Notes: generated from the letters alone by a model not told the origin. Positions 33,780 to 44,806 are shown, counted from the first letter of the stretch. The stretch is 64,000 nt of DNA from Nematopogon swammerdamellus (GCA_946902875.1 OX336343.1:18461596-18525595), one strand, 5' to 3'. A program made the numbers and translations.

Positions 33780-34457
33780 CCTGTAAGTGCGTTAGTGTGT
33801 CCCCGTGTTTTTGAAGTAAGGGCGTTAGTGTGTGCCCGTGTGTTTGAAGTAAGTGCGTTGGTGTTTCCCCGTGTGTTTGAAGTAAGTGCGTTAGTGTCCC
33901 CCCCCCTGTGTTTGAAGTAAGCGCGTTATTGTGTTCCCGTGTGTTTGAAGTAAGTGCGTTATTGTTTCCCATTGTGTTTGAAGTAAATGCGTAAGTGTGT
34001 CCCCGTGTGTTTGAAGTAAGTGCGTTATTGTTTCCCCTTGTGTTTGAAGTAAGTGCGTTATTTTGTCCCCGTGTGTTTGAAGTAAGTTCGTTAGCGTGAC
34101 CCCGTGTGTTTGAAGTAAGTGCGTTATTGTTTCCCCTTGTGTTTGAAGTAAGTGCGTTAGTGTCCCCCCGTGTGTTTGAAGTAAGTGCGTTATTGTGTCC
34201 CCTTGTGTTTGAATTAAATGCGTTATTGTTTCCCGTTGTGTTTGAAGTAAGTGCGTTAGTGTGTCGCCGTGTGTTTGAAGTAAGTGCGTTATTCTTTCCT
34301 ATTGTGTTTGAAGTAAGTACGTTAGTGTGCCCGTGTGTTTGAAGTAAGTGCTTTATTGCTTACCCTTGTGTTTGAAGTAAGTGCGTTATTGTGTCCCCGT
34401 GTGTTTAAACTAAGTGCGTAGTTAGTGTGTCCCCGTGTGTTTGAAGTAAGTGCGTCC
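33780..34457 (+). repeat. 33-bp minisatellite, about 20 units
   Basis: Consensus unit GTGTGTTTGAAGTAAGTGCG plus TTAGTGTGTCCCC; starts of TTGAAGTAAG at 33811, 33844, 33877, 33912, 33945 show a 33-35 bp step. Divergence among units is moderate. Because 33 is a multiple of three, spurious 11-residue repeat frames appear on both strands; they are not genes. Confidence 0.96.
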
Positions 34458-34936
34458 CTGTTCTACAAAGTATAAAAAAGACGTACCGTTTTTAAGGGTT
34501 TTTTAGGGAAACATTATATCTAGATTGTTTGCTGCAACTGAGCTATCGATATCGATGCCCTGATAAAAGTTCCACGGTAGGTACGTCTTTATAAACCCAG
34601 TATACCTACAAGCATGCAAAAAAAAACACTCTTATTGATTCCACTTGAGCCCACTTTGTATGTTGTAATTGTCTGGAAAACTTAAACAATTCAATTGCAA
34701 TAAGTACGAATATGTAATATTATAATTATTACTCTGATAAATCTCAACAGAAATATAAGCTTCAAGTAATTTACGAGCGTTAAAGTTGAGAGAATTGGCC
34801 TGATAGTGATGGTAATATAATCGATTACTGACTGACCACTTTTAACGATCGCATTTTATGCGTCCGATATAAAGTTGTAAGTTGGCGCCTACATTTTTAT
34901 GAGAAACTGTATACCTATAGCATACGCATAGTTTTA

Positions 34937-35412
34937 AGCTGCGTATCCACTAGAGGCAGACTCGGGGCGAGGCAGCCGCTCGACCCGAGGCCGCACAAGT
35001 GGAGACGCTGTCTCAACCTGAGGCACGCCGCGCCATGAGGCAAATTCGTCGCCTCGCGCCGAGCCATATTTTGTCGGTTTTTTGCCGCGCTCAAAAGAGC
35101 CTTAGCTTAGTCCGAGGCGTGCACATGGTGGAGACGGGCGGGTCGCCTCAGGTTGCAATGGACAACGATACTGCAGTTAAATCAATAAAATTATACGAGA
35201 GTTATCGTGTTCTTTGGGATAAGTTAAATAAAAAGTATTACGACAAAAATGTTAAGCAGGAAAAATTAATATAATTTAAAAATGTTGCTTTAAACTGACT
35301 CCGGATCAAGCTGAGGCGTCACGCCTCAGCTTGTGCCTCGAGCCTTGCCTCAGGCCGAGCAGCCTCAAGTCGAGGCTGCTCGGCCCGAGGCTGCTCTAAT
35401 GGATACGCAGCT
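34937..35412. mobile_element. PIF/Harbinger-like non-autonomous element, TTA target
   Basis: Terminal inverted repeats AGCTGCGTATCCACTAGAG and AGCTGCGTATCCATTAGAG are flanked by TTA on both sides (34934-34936, 35413-35415), the target type of PIF/Harbinger. GAGGC-rich subterminal repeats lie at both ends. The inside retains the start of a MADF-like ORF on the plus strand. Confidence 0.8.
35158..35274 (+). pseudogene. Truncated MADF/Myb-like ORF inside the Harbinger-like element
   Basis: A 38-codon frame ATG to TAA includes IKLYESYRVLWDKLNKKYYD, which fits the first helices of a MADF (Myb/SANT-like) domain: a helix start, aromatic-LWD, then a YxNKxxR-like turn. Autonomous PIF/Harbinger elements carry a second ORF for a Myb/MADF DNA-binding protein, so this looks like the remnant 5' end of that ORF, cut off before the third helix. 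Confidence 0.6.
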
Positions 35413-36170
35413 TTATAAGCATAAACATCTTATTGTGTATGCTAATATACTTTCTAAAGTCAGACATAATCTAGCAAGACATATATTTGATCTTATCGTC
35501 GCGACGCGCGATCAAACGAGAAATGTTAGCGTGTTGTTTGTCAGTATATCGGTCTAGCGTTTCCGAGGTTCCCTAATTTTAAATATTTATTGTATGCCTA
35601 CATAGAAATTAAACACCTTTTCAAATGCAAAAGAAACATACCTATCAATTTATAAAAAAATTATTAAATTTTTCATTTAATAAAAAAATATTTAACAAAT
35701 ATGCATGCGCCAGTACGAAATTACATATATGTATACTTCTAAACCAAATTCAAATTTAGATCATCACTTTTATTCTAACTTTAAATAAACTAAAAATCAA
35801 ATAAATTCCACTAAACATCACTTTTCACTGTCTTCCAAGAATCCTGAAAACACGATCTCACATGGAAGCCAGCTTCGTTCACGTTGGCAGCGATATTACA
35901 AAAGTAGGTTAAAAAAATCGCTTTTGCACAGTTTCCGCGAAATCCAGAAAACCCGAATATTCTAAAGTATTGTCAAGGAAATACTTGAAATAATTGGCTG
36001 CAAATGTTTTCATTTTATACGTAATCCTACGCCTGACGTAGCACTTGCGGTGGAGGTGGCGCTGTTTTAGGCCGGCATAACATTAAGTATTCATACTCAA
36101 GTCATCTTCTATGCGAAATTATTCTTTACATTAGACTATACTATATGGCCAGATGACTTGACTGAACACT

Positions 36171-36437
36171 TCATACGGCACGTTGGCGATTAAAACAGGG
36201 TTCTAGAGATGGTAATGCAATTTCAACCCGAGTGTATAGTTGAACAATGAAGCTGCTAGCATAAATTTCAAACATTTCGTCACAGATACTGTTGTTGATG
36301 TCACCTACACGGTTTTCCATTTCGCAGTACTGGTTGACGCATCTAGAACAAGTTTCTACCGAATATGTATTTTTATTCAACGTCTCCCAGACACCTACCT
36401 GATGATGTGATGAGTCATCGGCTACCGTTTTAGTCAT
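36171..36437 (-). CDS. Possible small gene or first exon (88 codons, or 13 codons to a donor)
   Basis: ATG opens MTKTVADDSSHHQ, directly followed by CATCAG/GTAGGT, a good splice donor. Ignoring the donor, the frame continues to TGA with 88 residues, including a Cys cluster (CSRCVNQYC) and an acidic stretch. GC-rich sequence upstream (36440-36500) could be a promoter. Neither reading matches a known family. Confidence 0.3.
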   Translation of the reverse strand: MTKTVADDSSHHQVGVWETLNKNTYSVETCSRCVNQYCEMENRVGDINNSICDEMFEIYASSFIVQLYTRVEIALPSLEPCFNRQRAV

Positions 36438-36635
36438 TAGGTCTCGTTCAGTGACCCATCGCTCGATCTCGGTACCGGCCCCTGTCGCTCACGTTTTAAT
36501 AAGAAAAAATCTATGAGAACCTTGATTGGTTGGTGGTCACGATTCTAAGGAACTGACGCGGTCGGTATGTATACAAATGGATAAGTGGGAACTGTTGAGC
36601 AATAATAGCTAATTTCTAACTAAGACTATGTCATA

Positions 36636-36797
36636 ATGTTTCTGATACTTGACACTGACTCTGATAGCTTAGAATCCAAACTATTCCTGCAGCCTGAATT
36701 ACTCAAGGCCACCTTTATGTCTTTGCTGCAAGCTAAAGGTGGTCTAGCTAGAACTAAGTCTCTTCCTACTCTACCATTCTTGGAAGATGGGTTTTGA
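36636..36797 (+). CDS. Possible micro-ORF, 53 residues
   Basis: ATG to TGA; peptide with DTDSDSLESKLFLQPELLKA and a LARTKSLPTLPFLEDGF end. The codon usage and the Ser/Leu pattern look more coding-like than the surroundings. It may be a decayed retroelement fragment or a short genuine peptide gene. Confidence 0.2.
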   Translation: MFLILDTDSDSLESKLFLQPELLKATFMSLLQAKGGLARTKSLPTLPFLEDGF

Positions 36798-36891
36798 TGT
36801 ATTGGGAATTTTAAAGATTTGTATGTTTTATTGCAGACTGAAATGATGAATGCTGATGACTTCTATCAATAATTTAGTCAATATGACTTAC

Positions 36892-36934
36892 TCGATAATT
36901 ATTTTGTATAGGTACTATACAAAATAATTATCGA
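36892..36934. repeat. Perfect 19-bp palindrome arms, 5-nt loop
   Basis: TCGATAATTATTTTGTATA, loop GGTAC, then the exact inverse. Confidence 0.85.
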
Positions 36935-37064
36935 AGTATCTACGGAGACTCCTTGACAATGATTGTCATTGCTATTAACTATTAAGTTTGTCAGCTTCAA
37001 TAGTGTCTAGATTCTAGATAGTAGTTCAATAGTATCTATATTTTTTCAAGTAAATAAAAAAAAA

Positions 37065-37545
37065 CGGTCAAGTGTGAGTCGAACTCGCGAGGATTTTCGT
37101 TTAGGTTTTCTTGTAAAATATAAGAGACCCTATATTCCCGATTGTTTTCAAAATTTTTGATTTGGTAGTTTGGACGCTCGATTTTCGTGTATATTTTTTG
37201 TAATATATTTTAAACTATGCATTTCAAAATTATAACAAATATATATTATACTCCTTATAACGAGCCCTTTTCATTGATGCATCTGTAAAAAAAAATATTT
37301 TGTATCTTTCTAATTTGTCCCCCAAATTGACCCCCAAAATCTAAATTATTTATTGTACAATTTCATCCATAGGTAGGTAACATACGCTTGAATTCGTTCA
37401 TTTACGCTATGCCTCCATGATTGGGTCACCAAACTCTATATATGTACCAAATTTTAACTTTTTCGATTGACAGACGGACAAACAGATATATGCGAGAGTG
37501 ATCCTATGTTTCGTTTATTTTTCATCTTTTCAGGTACGGAACCCT
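37065..37545 (+). repeat. Variant family D copy
   Basis: ACGGTCAAGTGTGAGTCGAA start and TACGGAACCCTAAAAAG end are shared with family D, but the interior (TAAGAGACCCTATATTCCCG, ACCAAATTTTAACTTTTTCG) differs; a distinct subfamily. Confidence 0.6.
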
Positions 37546-37887
37546 AAAAAGTAAAAATTTTTACTTATGAATGCTTCGCCGTCTTGAATAATTCTATCAC
37601 ACGACTCATAATTTTGACATTTTTGATGCCAACAAAAAATGGTAAAACTTGTAAAAAATTGTTAGGTACACTTTTGGTGTGTATATTGTATGATTGTCAC
37701 AATTAGTGTTAAACAGTGCCCGCGTTTTTGGCGCAATAAGAACAACAAACAAATGATCTGTCTGGTATATACCATAGAATGAATGAGCCGCAAACTCAAT
37801 GTTCAGTGTAGTGGATTCACCCAGAAACGGCATGTTCTATCATCAATGCATATAACAAGATATAATATGCAATGCACAAGATAACCT

Positions 37888-38081
37888 ATCAAGCAGCAAG
37901 AAAGGCATGAAGACCCACCTGCTGCACGACTCGGTGGAAGGACCGTGCCAAAGTGAGAGATGGCTAACCTGTCGCCTTATGCACAGTCCTGTCCTTATCC
38001 CTTAGTCGCCTTTTACTTCGTGAACGGGGAGAGATGCAGTGGGGCGATTCTTTTTAAGTACCCTACGGCCCCACACGGTAC
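37888..38081 (-). repeat. Family B copy, minus
   Basis: ATCAAGCAGCAAGAAAGGC, GACTCGGTGGAAGGACCGTG, TTATCCCTTAGTCGCCTTTT and GGCCCCACACGGTACC in order. Confidence 0.65.
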
Positions 38082-38370
38082 CTCAACGATAACTGTACTC
38101 TTCTATGTATTTATTTTCATGGGTTCGTATTAACACGACTCAGATTAGAATGTCATGCATGTCATAACAATTAAACCATTATTAATTTAGAGAAGGCACG
38201 CGCTTCAATTGTTTAAAAAGACGCAAGATGTTGAAATTGAAGGATGCTTCGTACCTACCTACTGTTCATGTCATGATGTAAACTGGAGTCACGTGAATTT
38301 ATACTTTCATACGGAGCCTCTATGTATACACATTCTTACATACTATGTTTACTAGCAGAGCTGTAGACTC

Positions 38371-38596
38371 AAGCTAGAAACTCATTGGGCCCACGTACGC
38401 TACGCACGCGTACGTGGGCGCGTCGGTCTCCATACATTTTATATGGAAGAGTGCAGCACGCAGTGTGTCGCGTAGCGTAGGGTGGCGTGGTGGGCGCAAT
38501 GAAACTGCGTGCTGCACTCTTCCAATAAAATGTATGGAGACCGACGCGCCCAGATTCGCGTGTGTGGCGTACGTGGGCCCAATGAGTTTCTAGCTT
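38371..38596. mobile_element. Near-perfect palindromic element (family P), copy 1
   Basis: Ends AAGCTAGAAACTCATTGGGC and its inverse; arms contain CGTCGGTCTCCATACATTTT and GCAGCACGCAGT inverted about the centre. The whole 226-bp unit can fold into one hairpin. Confidence 0.85.
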
Positions 38597-39223
38597 CAAT
38601 GTGAAGATCACCTGCACAATGTTTTCACACATTGTTCAAGTGGACAATTTTTTTTATGTAACCATATGTTACGTTGTTTAAGTAGACACATCTACACTAT
38701 CGGAAGGTTGAGCAGATAATTTCGAAAGAAAAAAGTTTTAATGTGCTAGATATTTGAAGTGGGACTATGTATAGTATACAAAAGTGAAGTCAACTCGTGC
38801 TCCTGGCGGAAGTGGGTGCCGCGCCAGTGCTTCCACGAAATACGAGTATTTTTATAGCCGTTTCGACCGACATTCGAAATTCGGACATTACGCTGTTACC
38901 TCAGATCAGTAAAGGGTGTCACCGTGTGTCCTACCGATCCGGGCTTGGCTCACATACCATACCGCATACGCTAGCATACCAGGCGTGAATCTCTGCGTGA
39001 ATGCTCTGAAAAAAAAAATCTGAAAGTTTGCACTTTGAAGGCGATTTTGAAGGTCAATTTTAATTTTAGTTGTTTAGAATTTCATAAAATCTCCAAACTT
39101 CTGAAAGCAATAACCTTTATTCACAAAATCTTCCTGTATTATTGTAAGTACTACGATTGTAATTATTGTAGTCGAATTTAAAAATATACACTGCCAAAAT
39201 CATTCTGTATTTTGTCTGTTTTA

Positions 39224-39527
39224 TTATGGAAACTGCAACGGTTGGCTACATCACCTACAACATCCGTGATGTCAGCCCATAACACCTTGGTGAACTAGGT
39301 GCCATGTCAGCGCTTCAGTTAATTTCCATAGCCGTTTCGACCGACGTTTCATTCAGTGCGGTGGTATCAACCCGGGCGGGATAAACCCTACCACCTTGTA
39401 AGGAAAGAAGGGAAGGGAGTAAGGGACCTACAGTTTTGGTGGCATCAGAACCATGGCCAGGCTCTAACAGTCGAGCGGTCACCCATCCAAGTACTGACCG
39501 CGGCACCACTGAGCTACCGAGGCTAAC
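39224..39527 (-). mobile_element. 5S/tRNA SINE, minus, with 5S segment partly deleted
   Basis: Tail ATGGAAACTGCAACGGTTGG to head ACCACTGAGCTACCGAGGCT; B-box part lies at about 39440-39470 and the ACCCATCCAAGTACTGACCG (5S) at 39481-39500. The region between A box and 5S is shorter than in the 55399-55780 copy. Confidence 0.8.
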
Positions 39528-39580
39528 AAAATGGTACCAATATTGTTTTGTATGGGTACCTTTGAATGCCATAAAAACGG

Positions 39581-39718
39581 TATGTTTGAACATGTGGACA
39601 AGATGAATGTAATTTTTTCGTCACTTCCTTTTGTATAAGCTTAAAACTGTATGTTTGAACACGTGGACAGGATGAATGTAATTTTTTCGTCACTTCCTTT
39701 TGTATAAGGAATAAGGTG
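39581..39718 (+). repeat. 69-bp tandem duplication
   Basis: Two copies starting TATGTTTGAACA(T/C)GTGGACA at 39581 and 39650, each with TCGTCACTTCCTTTTGTATA. Confidence 0.85.
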
Positions 39719-39887
39719 TTTGATACAAATAAAAGTATTGTCAGGGTCTTCGAGTTGTACACACACGTGACGTGAAATTCTTTGTAGATTTGTCGCATTT
39801 TGTATGTTTGTGCGTTTGTTTGCGTACGTATTTGAGCACATATTAACAAACTTGCAGAAGAGATTGAATACTCTTTACAAAAAATAA

Positions 39888-40262
39888 AAAAACCGGCCAA
39901 GTGCGAGTCGAACTCGCGCACCGAGGGTTCCGTATCGTCATGTCATGACTAGCGCCACTCACGCCATCTATGGCGTGTTATGAAATGCTTCATATTAGTT
40001 AAATGCCATGATTTAGTTAAAATGCTTCATAATCTATTTGGTAGATGGCGCGCGCGCATACACTTTTAGGTTTCTTCTATGGGAACCCCCGTGAATTTTT
40101 TACTTTTTCTTATTTTTAGTATTTGTTGTTATATCGGCCATAATAATACATATTCTGTGAAAATTTAAGGCTACCTATTACGGTTCAAGAGATACAGCCC
40201 TCGGACAGACGTCCGTCTGTCTGTCCGTGGACGGACGAACGGACGGACGGACGGACGGACGA

Positions 40263-40295
<33 letters not shown>

Positions 40296-40340
40296 TGGGC
40301 TTAGTAATAGGGTCCCGTACCGGATACGGAACCCTAAAAA
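39888..40340 (+). repeat. Family D copy with CAGA/GGAC microsatellite
   Basis: From AACCGGCCAAGTGCGAGTCG to TACGGAACCCTAAAAACG; includes an imperfect palindrome of ACAGACGTCCGTCTGT and (GGAC)n, (CAGA)n near 40205-40295. Confidence 0.75.
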
Positions 40341-41282
40341 CGGCTATGAGGGCCAACTAACTCGGAGTAAGGGTGGTGCTCTGTGGTTGTACTCACATAA
40401 AATCAAAATAATGATAAAATTACATACTTACGCGCATTACCCTTCGAATTGAGAATCTCGTAGTATTTTAGACAATTTATAAAATTACAGTTTCAGGATA
40501 CAATCGTTCAACTCTTTGGAAATTATTCATTCTTCACAATAAAAATCCACCGATGTTTTTGACACAAATTCTGGTCGTTGAATCCACTTTCACCTACTAC
40601 GTATTAAACACAGTTTTAGATAAGATTATTCTATTATGTTTAAATTTTATTTTTTCAAATTAAACACGAGATAATCTCTAAATTTAGACACACGGCATTG
40701 TGTCAGCTAAGTTCAAAAGAAAACGTTTCAGTTTCCATAAAAAAAAAAAAAGATAGCTCAAAATACATCTTACTATTATAAACTGCCAAGTTACATAATT
40801 TAGTAGCAAGGAGCATAAAACATTTTCTTTAAAAGCAATTGAAGAACGTTGTACATTGTTGTATTCTATGATTTAAGGAACTTCTATGGAACTTAGTAAC
40901 ATTCGATCGGAAAACAGATAAATTACATGTCTGTAGACTTTTTTTTAGATAACAGCTAATGATTCCATTGCATCATGGGGTCATCAATACGTGCGACATC
41001 GTGCGCGGTACATCGGCAGATAATTTTTTACATTTTCTCAAGTGTTAATTTATACAGTGATTCTCGCTATAACGTTATCACTTCATTATTTACAATTTGA
41101 ACGGTTTTACTAATCGTCCTTTTCCCCGCTATAGGCTGAATGTTTTTGAGGCCAAACGCATGGTTCACGATCATTAGCACTCCGCCGTAGAATTTTTCAT
41201 AATATAGATATATTAACAGTTAATTAACTTACTAAGTTAATTAATACTTTGACACACTTTATACGCTTTTATAGATCAAGTG

Positions 41283-41385
41283 CGTAGTACCCGTAACCGA
41301 CGAGCGTGCATGAAGAACATTATGGCAGTGGAAAAGGCGGCAGAGGTGTGTCAGGATCGTGGCGCGTGGAGATGAAACAGGCGTG
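41283..41385 (-). repeat. Dispersed family R fragment
   Basis: GTAACCGACGAGCGTGCATG, GGCAGAGGTGTGTCAGGATC and CGTGGAGAT correspond, inverted, to the better copy at 44999-45190. Confidence 0.6.
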
Positions 41386-41533
41386 ACGCTATCTAGTTTA
41401 GTTAGTTAATTAATAAATTATTATTAGGTATGTTTTTATGTTTTATTGTGTACTTACTTACTTGTTTTTTTATCCAATAAATTACACCAATAAAAAAAGT
41501 TTCCGAGATACAGATGTAAAAAAAAATTTTAAA

Positions 41534-41778
41534 CCCGGGTAAACAGAGTAATCGGTTTTGTGCTGCAAGAACTCTTGTAAATCAAAGCACAACACCGACC
41601 ACAACATTTAGTAAAGTATTCGGACAAAATACGTCTCAAGCAAAAAGTAAGGTACCAGTCCAGTGCCCACCTGCTGCACGGCACGACTCGGCAAGCAACT
41701 CGGTGGAAGGGCAACAACATTTAACGGGGAGAGATGCAGTGGGGCTATTATTTTTAAGTACCGGCCCCACACGGTATA
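41534..41778 (-). repeat. Family B copy, minus, internally deleted
   Basis: TAAACAGAGTAATCGGTTTT, GCAAAGCACAACACCGACC-like segment, CACCTGCTGCACGGCACGAC and GGCCCCACACGGTATAC; the part with the TTAGTCGCC phrase is missing. Confidence 0.6.
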
Positions 41779-42231
41779 CGGTTATAGAATATCGACATTA
41801 TGTCAGGAATGTGAAGGAAACACGTGCACCGTGTAGGGGGAAACACTAAAATTGATCGTGTGTAGGGTCCAAATGATATGTGAGACGGCTTTGACGGCCT
41901 TCTGTCCGTCTGTCTGTCCGTCGCGATTCTGTATTCGTCTGTGCCAAATGTCCCGGCTGTATGTAGGTCAATGCTCCGACACGTGGAGCCATGACGAGTG
42001 GGAGGAGCGGGCGCGGCCGACAACGACACGCGACGACACGCCACGCGTCGACGCGACGAGACACCCGTTTAGCGAAAACTTATGAATATTTATTGATTTA
42101 TAATACCTTTGCATTATTACACGAGGAAGAAACCTTTACGGAATCACTGCGTCATGTCAATCTATCTATGTGTCATATTTACGTAAATATTCATGATCAT
42201 GCCCAGTATACCTAACTTACTACGTAATATA

Positions 42232-42370
42232 ATAAGAGAGGCATGAATAGGCACCTGTCAGGCCGGCATGGCATTCGCAATCCCCGAGTACGACAGAATG
42301 CCAATGGGCGTCGTTAGACACCTTATGGGTGGCTCGGCGCCACATGTCGCGCTTTATATAAAAAAAAAAC
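42232..42370 (+). mobile_element. LINE 3' fragment (family C)
   Basis: AGGCATGAATAGGCACCTGT, GGCATGGCATTCGCAATCCC, TTAGACACCTTATGGGTGGC, ATGTCGCGCTTTATATAAA. Confidence 0.7.
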
Positions 42371-42427
42371 TTCTCTGCCTTTACCAGTTTAGTGAAACGT
42401 CCAAAGATCTGTGGAAACGTCACTATA

Positions 42428-42649
42428 AAGCTAGAAACTCATTGGGCCCACGTACGCCACACACGCGAATCTGGGCGCGTCGGTCTCCATACATTTTATA
42501 TGGAAGAGTACAGCACGCAGTTTCATTGCGCCCACGCCACCCTACGCTACGCGACACACTGCGTGCTGCTCTCTTCCATATAAAATGTATGGAGACCGAC
42601 GCGCCCACGTACGCGTGCGTAGCGTACGTGGGCCCAATGAGTTTCGCGG
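42428..42649. mobile_element. Near-perfect palindromic element (family P), copy 2, 7-bp duplication CACTATA
   Basis: Shared GAAACTCATTGGGCCC ends; CACTATA flanks it on both sides (42421-42427 and 42650-42656). Internal asymmetry (CGCCACACACGCGAATC on the left, CGCGTGCGTAGCG on the right) is the reverse of copy 1, so the copies are in opposite orientation. Confidence 0.85.
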
Positions 42650-42744
42650 CACTATAGGGAATGGTTACAATGGAACTATCGTACTACTCCGATTGCGATA
42701 ATATGGTATGACAGTGGCTTTATAACCGCACGCAACCAAGAACT

Positions 42745-42937
42745 GAGCGAAACGTCGGTCGAAACGGCTATGTAAATAGTTCGTGTTTTCCGTCCAGTTC
42801 AGTGTAGCCGGCGCGAAATGAAGGGAAGCACTGACATGGCACCTAGTTCACCCGGTGTTATGGGCTGACATCACGGATGTTGTAGGTGATGTAGCCAACC
42901 GTGTCAAGTTTCCATAAAAAAAAAAAAAAAAAAAAAT
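42745..42937 (+). mobile_element. 5S/tRNA SINE tail, 5' truncated
   Basis: AAACGTCGGTCGAAACGGCT through CAGTTCAGTGTAGCCGGCGC to GTTTCCAT and a long A-run. Confidence 0.8.
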
Positions 42938-42999
42938 AAGAACCTAGAAGGGTGCTGTCGTCTGTGACGGGTGACACTATAGTGGCGTTATCTTGACAT

Positions 43000-44490
43000 A
43001 GTGGCATCGCAATGTCAGCACACGCGCTACAGGCCTCCAATTAATTCCATTAAATACAATGGGTGATTTGCATCCTAATACGATTCAGGTCATCATTTTC
43101 CGGTTCATCATAGGTTCATACCTATTCCAGTTTTGGTTCGCAGGTGAAACGACCTAAAACATGTGGAAGGCATTCCTATGGTTATATAATATAAGTACAT
43201 ATTAGACATAATTGAAATTACAGCCGCAATGAAACTTAATGCTCCGATAGATATTATAGCAACCAAATTCGATGAACTAGTACATGCAAGGATATGTGAA
43301 ACGGGCTTTAAAAAATTCTGTGGTACTTCACAAACAGTCTTGTAGCCAAAATTGAAGTGTCTGAATCGAAGGATACAGATGGTTTTTCGTGAATACGCAG
43401 ACGGAATGATTGTCTATGCCAGACGCGCACACTCGTTCTTTACAAATTTGTGTTTTTAAGAGCCATTACAGATATTCTAATGGATTTTTTGACACATCCA
43501 CCCTGGCTGTTGAAAGGAGTGGTGAGGGTTCTGAAAACCGTAAATTTCGTAACGTTTCCGTCGCGGAATAACTCCTACTGGAGCAAAAGTAAAGACGTAA
43601 GACGTGTTCACGTAAAAACATTCGTCATTCTCCCCAGCGAAACACTTTCAAAATACATACCTAACTAGCTTGAGAAAGTGAAATGTTTGAAATTTCTGAA
43701 ACATTACGAATCTGCTGTTCTTTGCTCGCCTGTATCTCTTTCTCTCATTTAATGTCTAATCTTAGGTCTAATTCAGTTATTTTCCTACTTTCCAATAGTG
43801 TTCAGTACTTACCATTTAGTAAACAATATAACATCTAACTTATTACATTCGAAAGAAAAGTTACGTGCAATTAAATTCTACAACTGATACTCGTATAATC
43901 ATCCTCACAGAATCCGACTGTTTTATTGCAAAATTTTCCAACAATATAACATAATGGAAACCACGCCAATGACTATTTGCATTCCATACGTATGTTTATT
44001 GTAAGATGTCTCTCGCTAAATATTTGAGCAACTGACATTTATGAATGAGTCCGTTTCTCTGGGAAATACGTCACGCCATGTACGTACGTAGTGTAGTGGG
44101 CCGATAACAGAAGATATCTGCAGAGATTTGTCTCTCTCGAGTCGAGACAAGCATATTGTAAAAATATGCAAATAAAAAGCGCATTTAGCTACTCAATAAA
44201 TGGGAACAACCAAACGTACATAAATTATTGGAAATAAATGTGAGTTTAACCGTTTTAATGTTGCTAAGTTCACATTTTCGTAAACATTTTCAGCCTTTCT
44301 AGGTGGTAAAATACGCACAGTTGTATATGCATCAATAGCAATCCTAGTTATTCATCCATCTAACAATAATAAAGCTACAGTCAAGACTAACTAGGTATTC
44401 CTGGCTAATTCATAACTTGTTGACGATTGTCTTCGAATTGCCGTCTTCAATTCCATTATGTACTTATATAAATATATATTTGTGTATAAT
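43000..44490. other. Unassigned DNA
   Basis: No gene recognised; one short plus frame at 43450-43668 has no domain. No clear repeats. Confidence 0.4.
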
Positions 44491-44499
44491 ATCTGCTTA

Positions 44500-44705
44500 A
44501 CCCTCACCGACGTTACCCCTCATTAGATTTACCCTCATCCTGTCCTAAACGACTTTACTTTTATTGACTTTATCTTGATATATTTTATCCTCAGCCTAGT
44601 CGTCTTTACCCTCATCTCCTTTGCCTTTATCAGCTTTACCCTCATTTACTTTATCCTTATCGACTTTATCCTTAACGACTTTACCCTCACCGACTTTACC
44701 CATGT
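44500..44705 (+). repeat. Degenerate tandem of GACTTTACCCTCAT-like units
   Basis: Words such as GACTTTACCCTCA, GACTTTATCCTTA, GTCTTTACCCTCA recur every 15-18 bp; an old decayed minisatellite. Confidence 0.7.
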
Positions 44706-44734
44706 TTACCAAACTTTTTTTATTGTTTACCAAT

Positions 44735-44806
44735 GGCGCCATCTATTTGCACATCAAGGAGTAGTGAGTTGGGTCACTACTGCTTGATGTGCAAATAGAT
44801 GGCGCC
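44735..44806. repeat. 33-bp hairpin, one mismatch, 6-nt loop
   Basis: Arms 44735-44767 and 44774-44806, beginning GGCGCCATCTATTTGCACAT and its inverse. The flanks extend CAA/TTG. Size and pairing resemble a miRNA precursor, but near-perfect pairing is also expected of a tiny MITE; ATCTA-GGCGCC words occur in other repeats here. Confidence 0.8.

Noticed and set aside
33733..34342. 11-residue repeat proteins on both strands
   Set aside because: They are translations of the 33-bp minisatellite, whose unit is a multiple of three.
38369..42657. Frames of 60-129 codons across the palindromic elements
   Set aside because: They mirror each other on both strands because the elements are palindromic; no start or domain is conserved.
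44575..44787. Ile/Phe/Thr-rich repeat peptide
   Set aside because: It is a translation of the degenerate tandem repeat, running into the hairpin.
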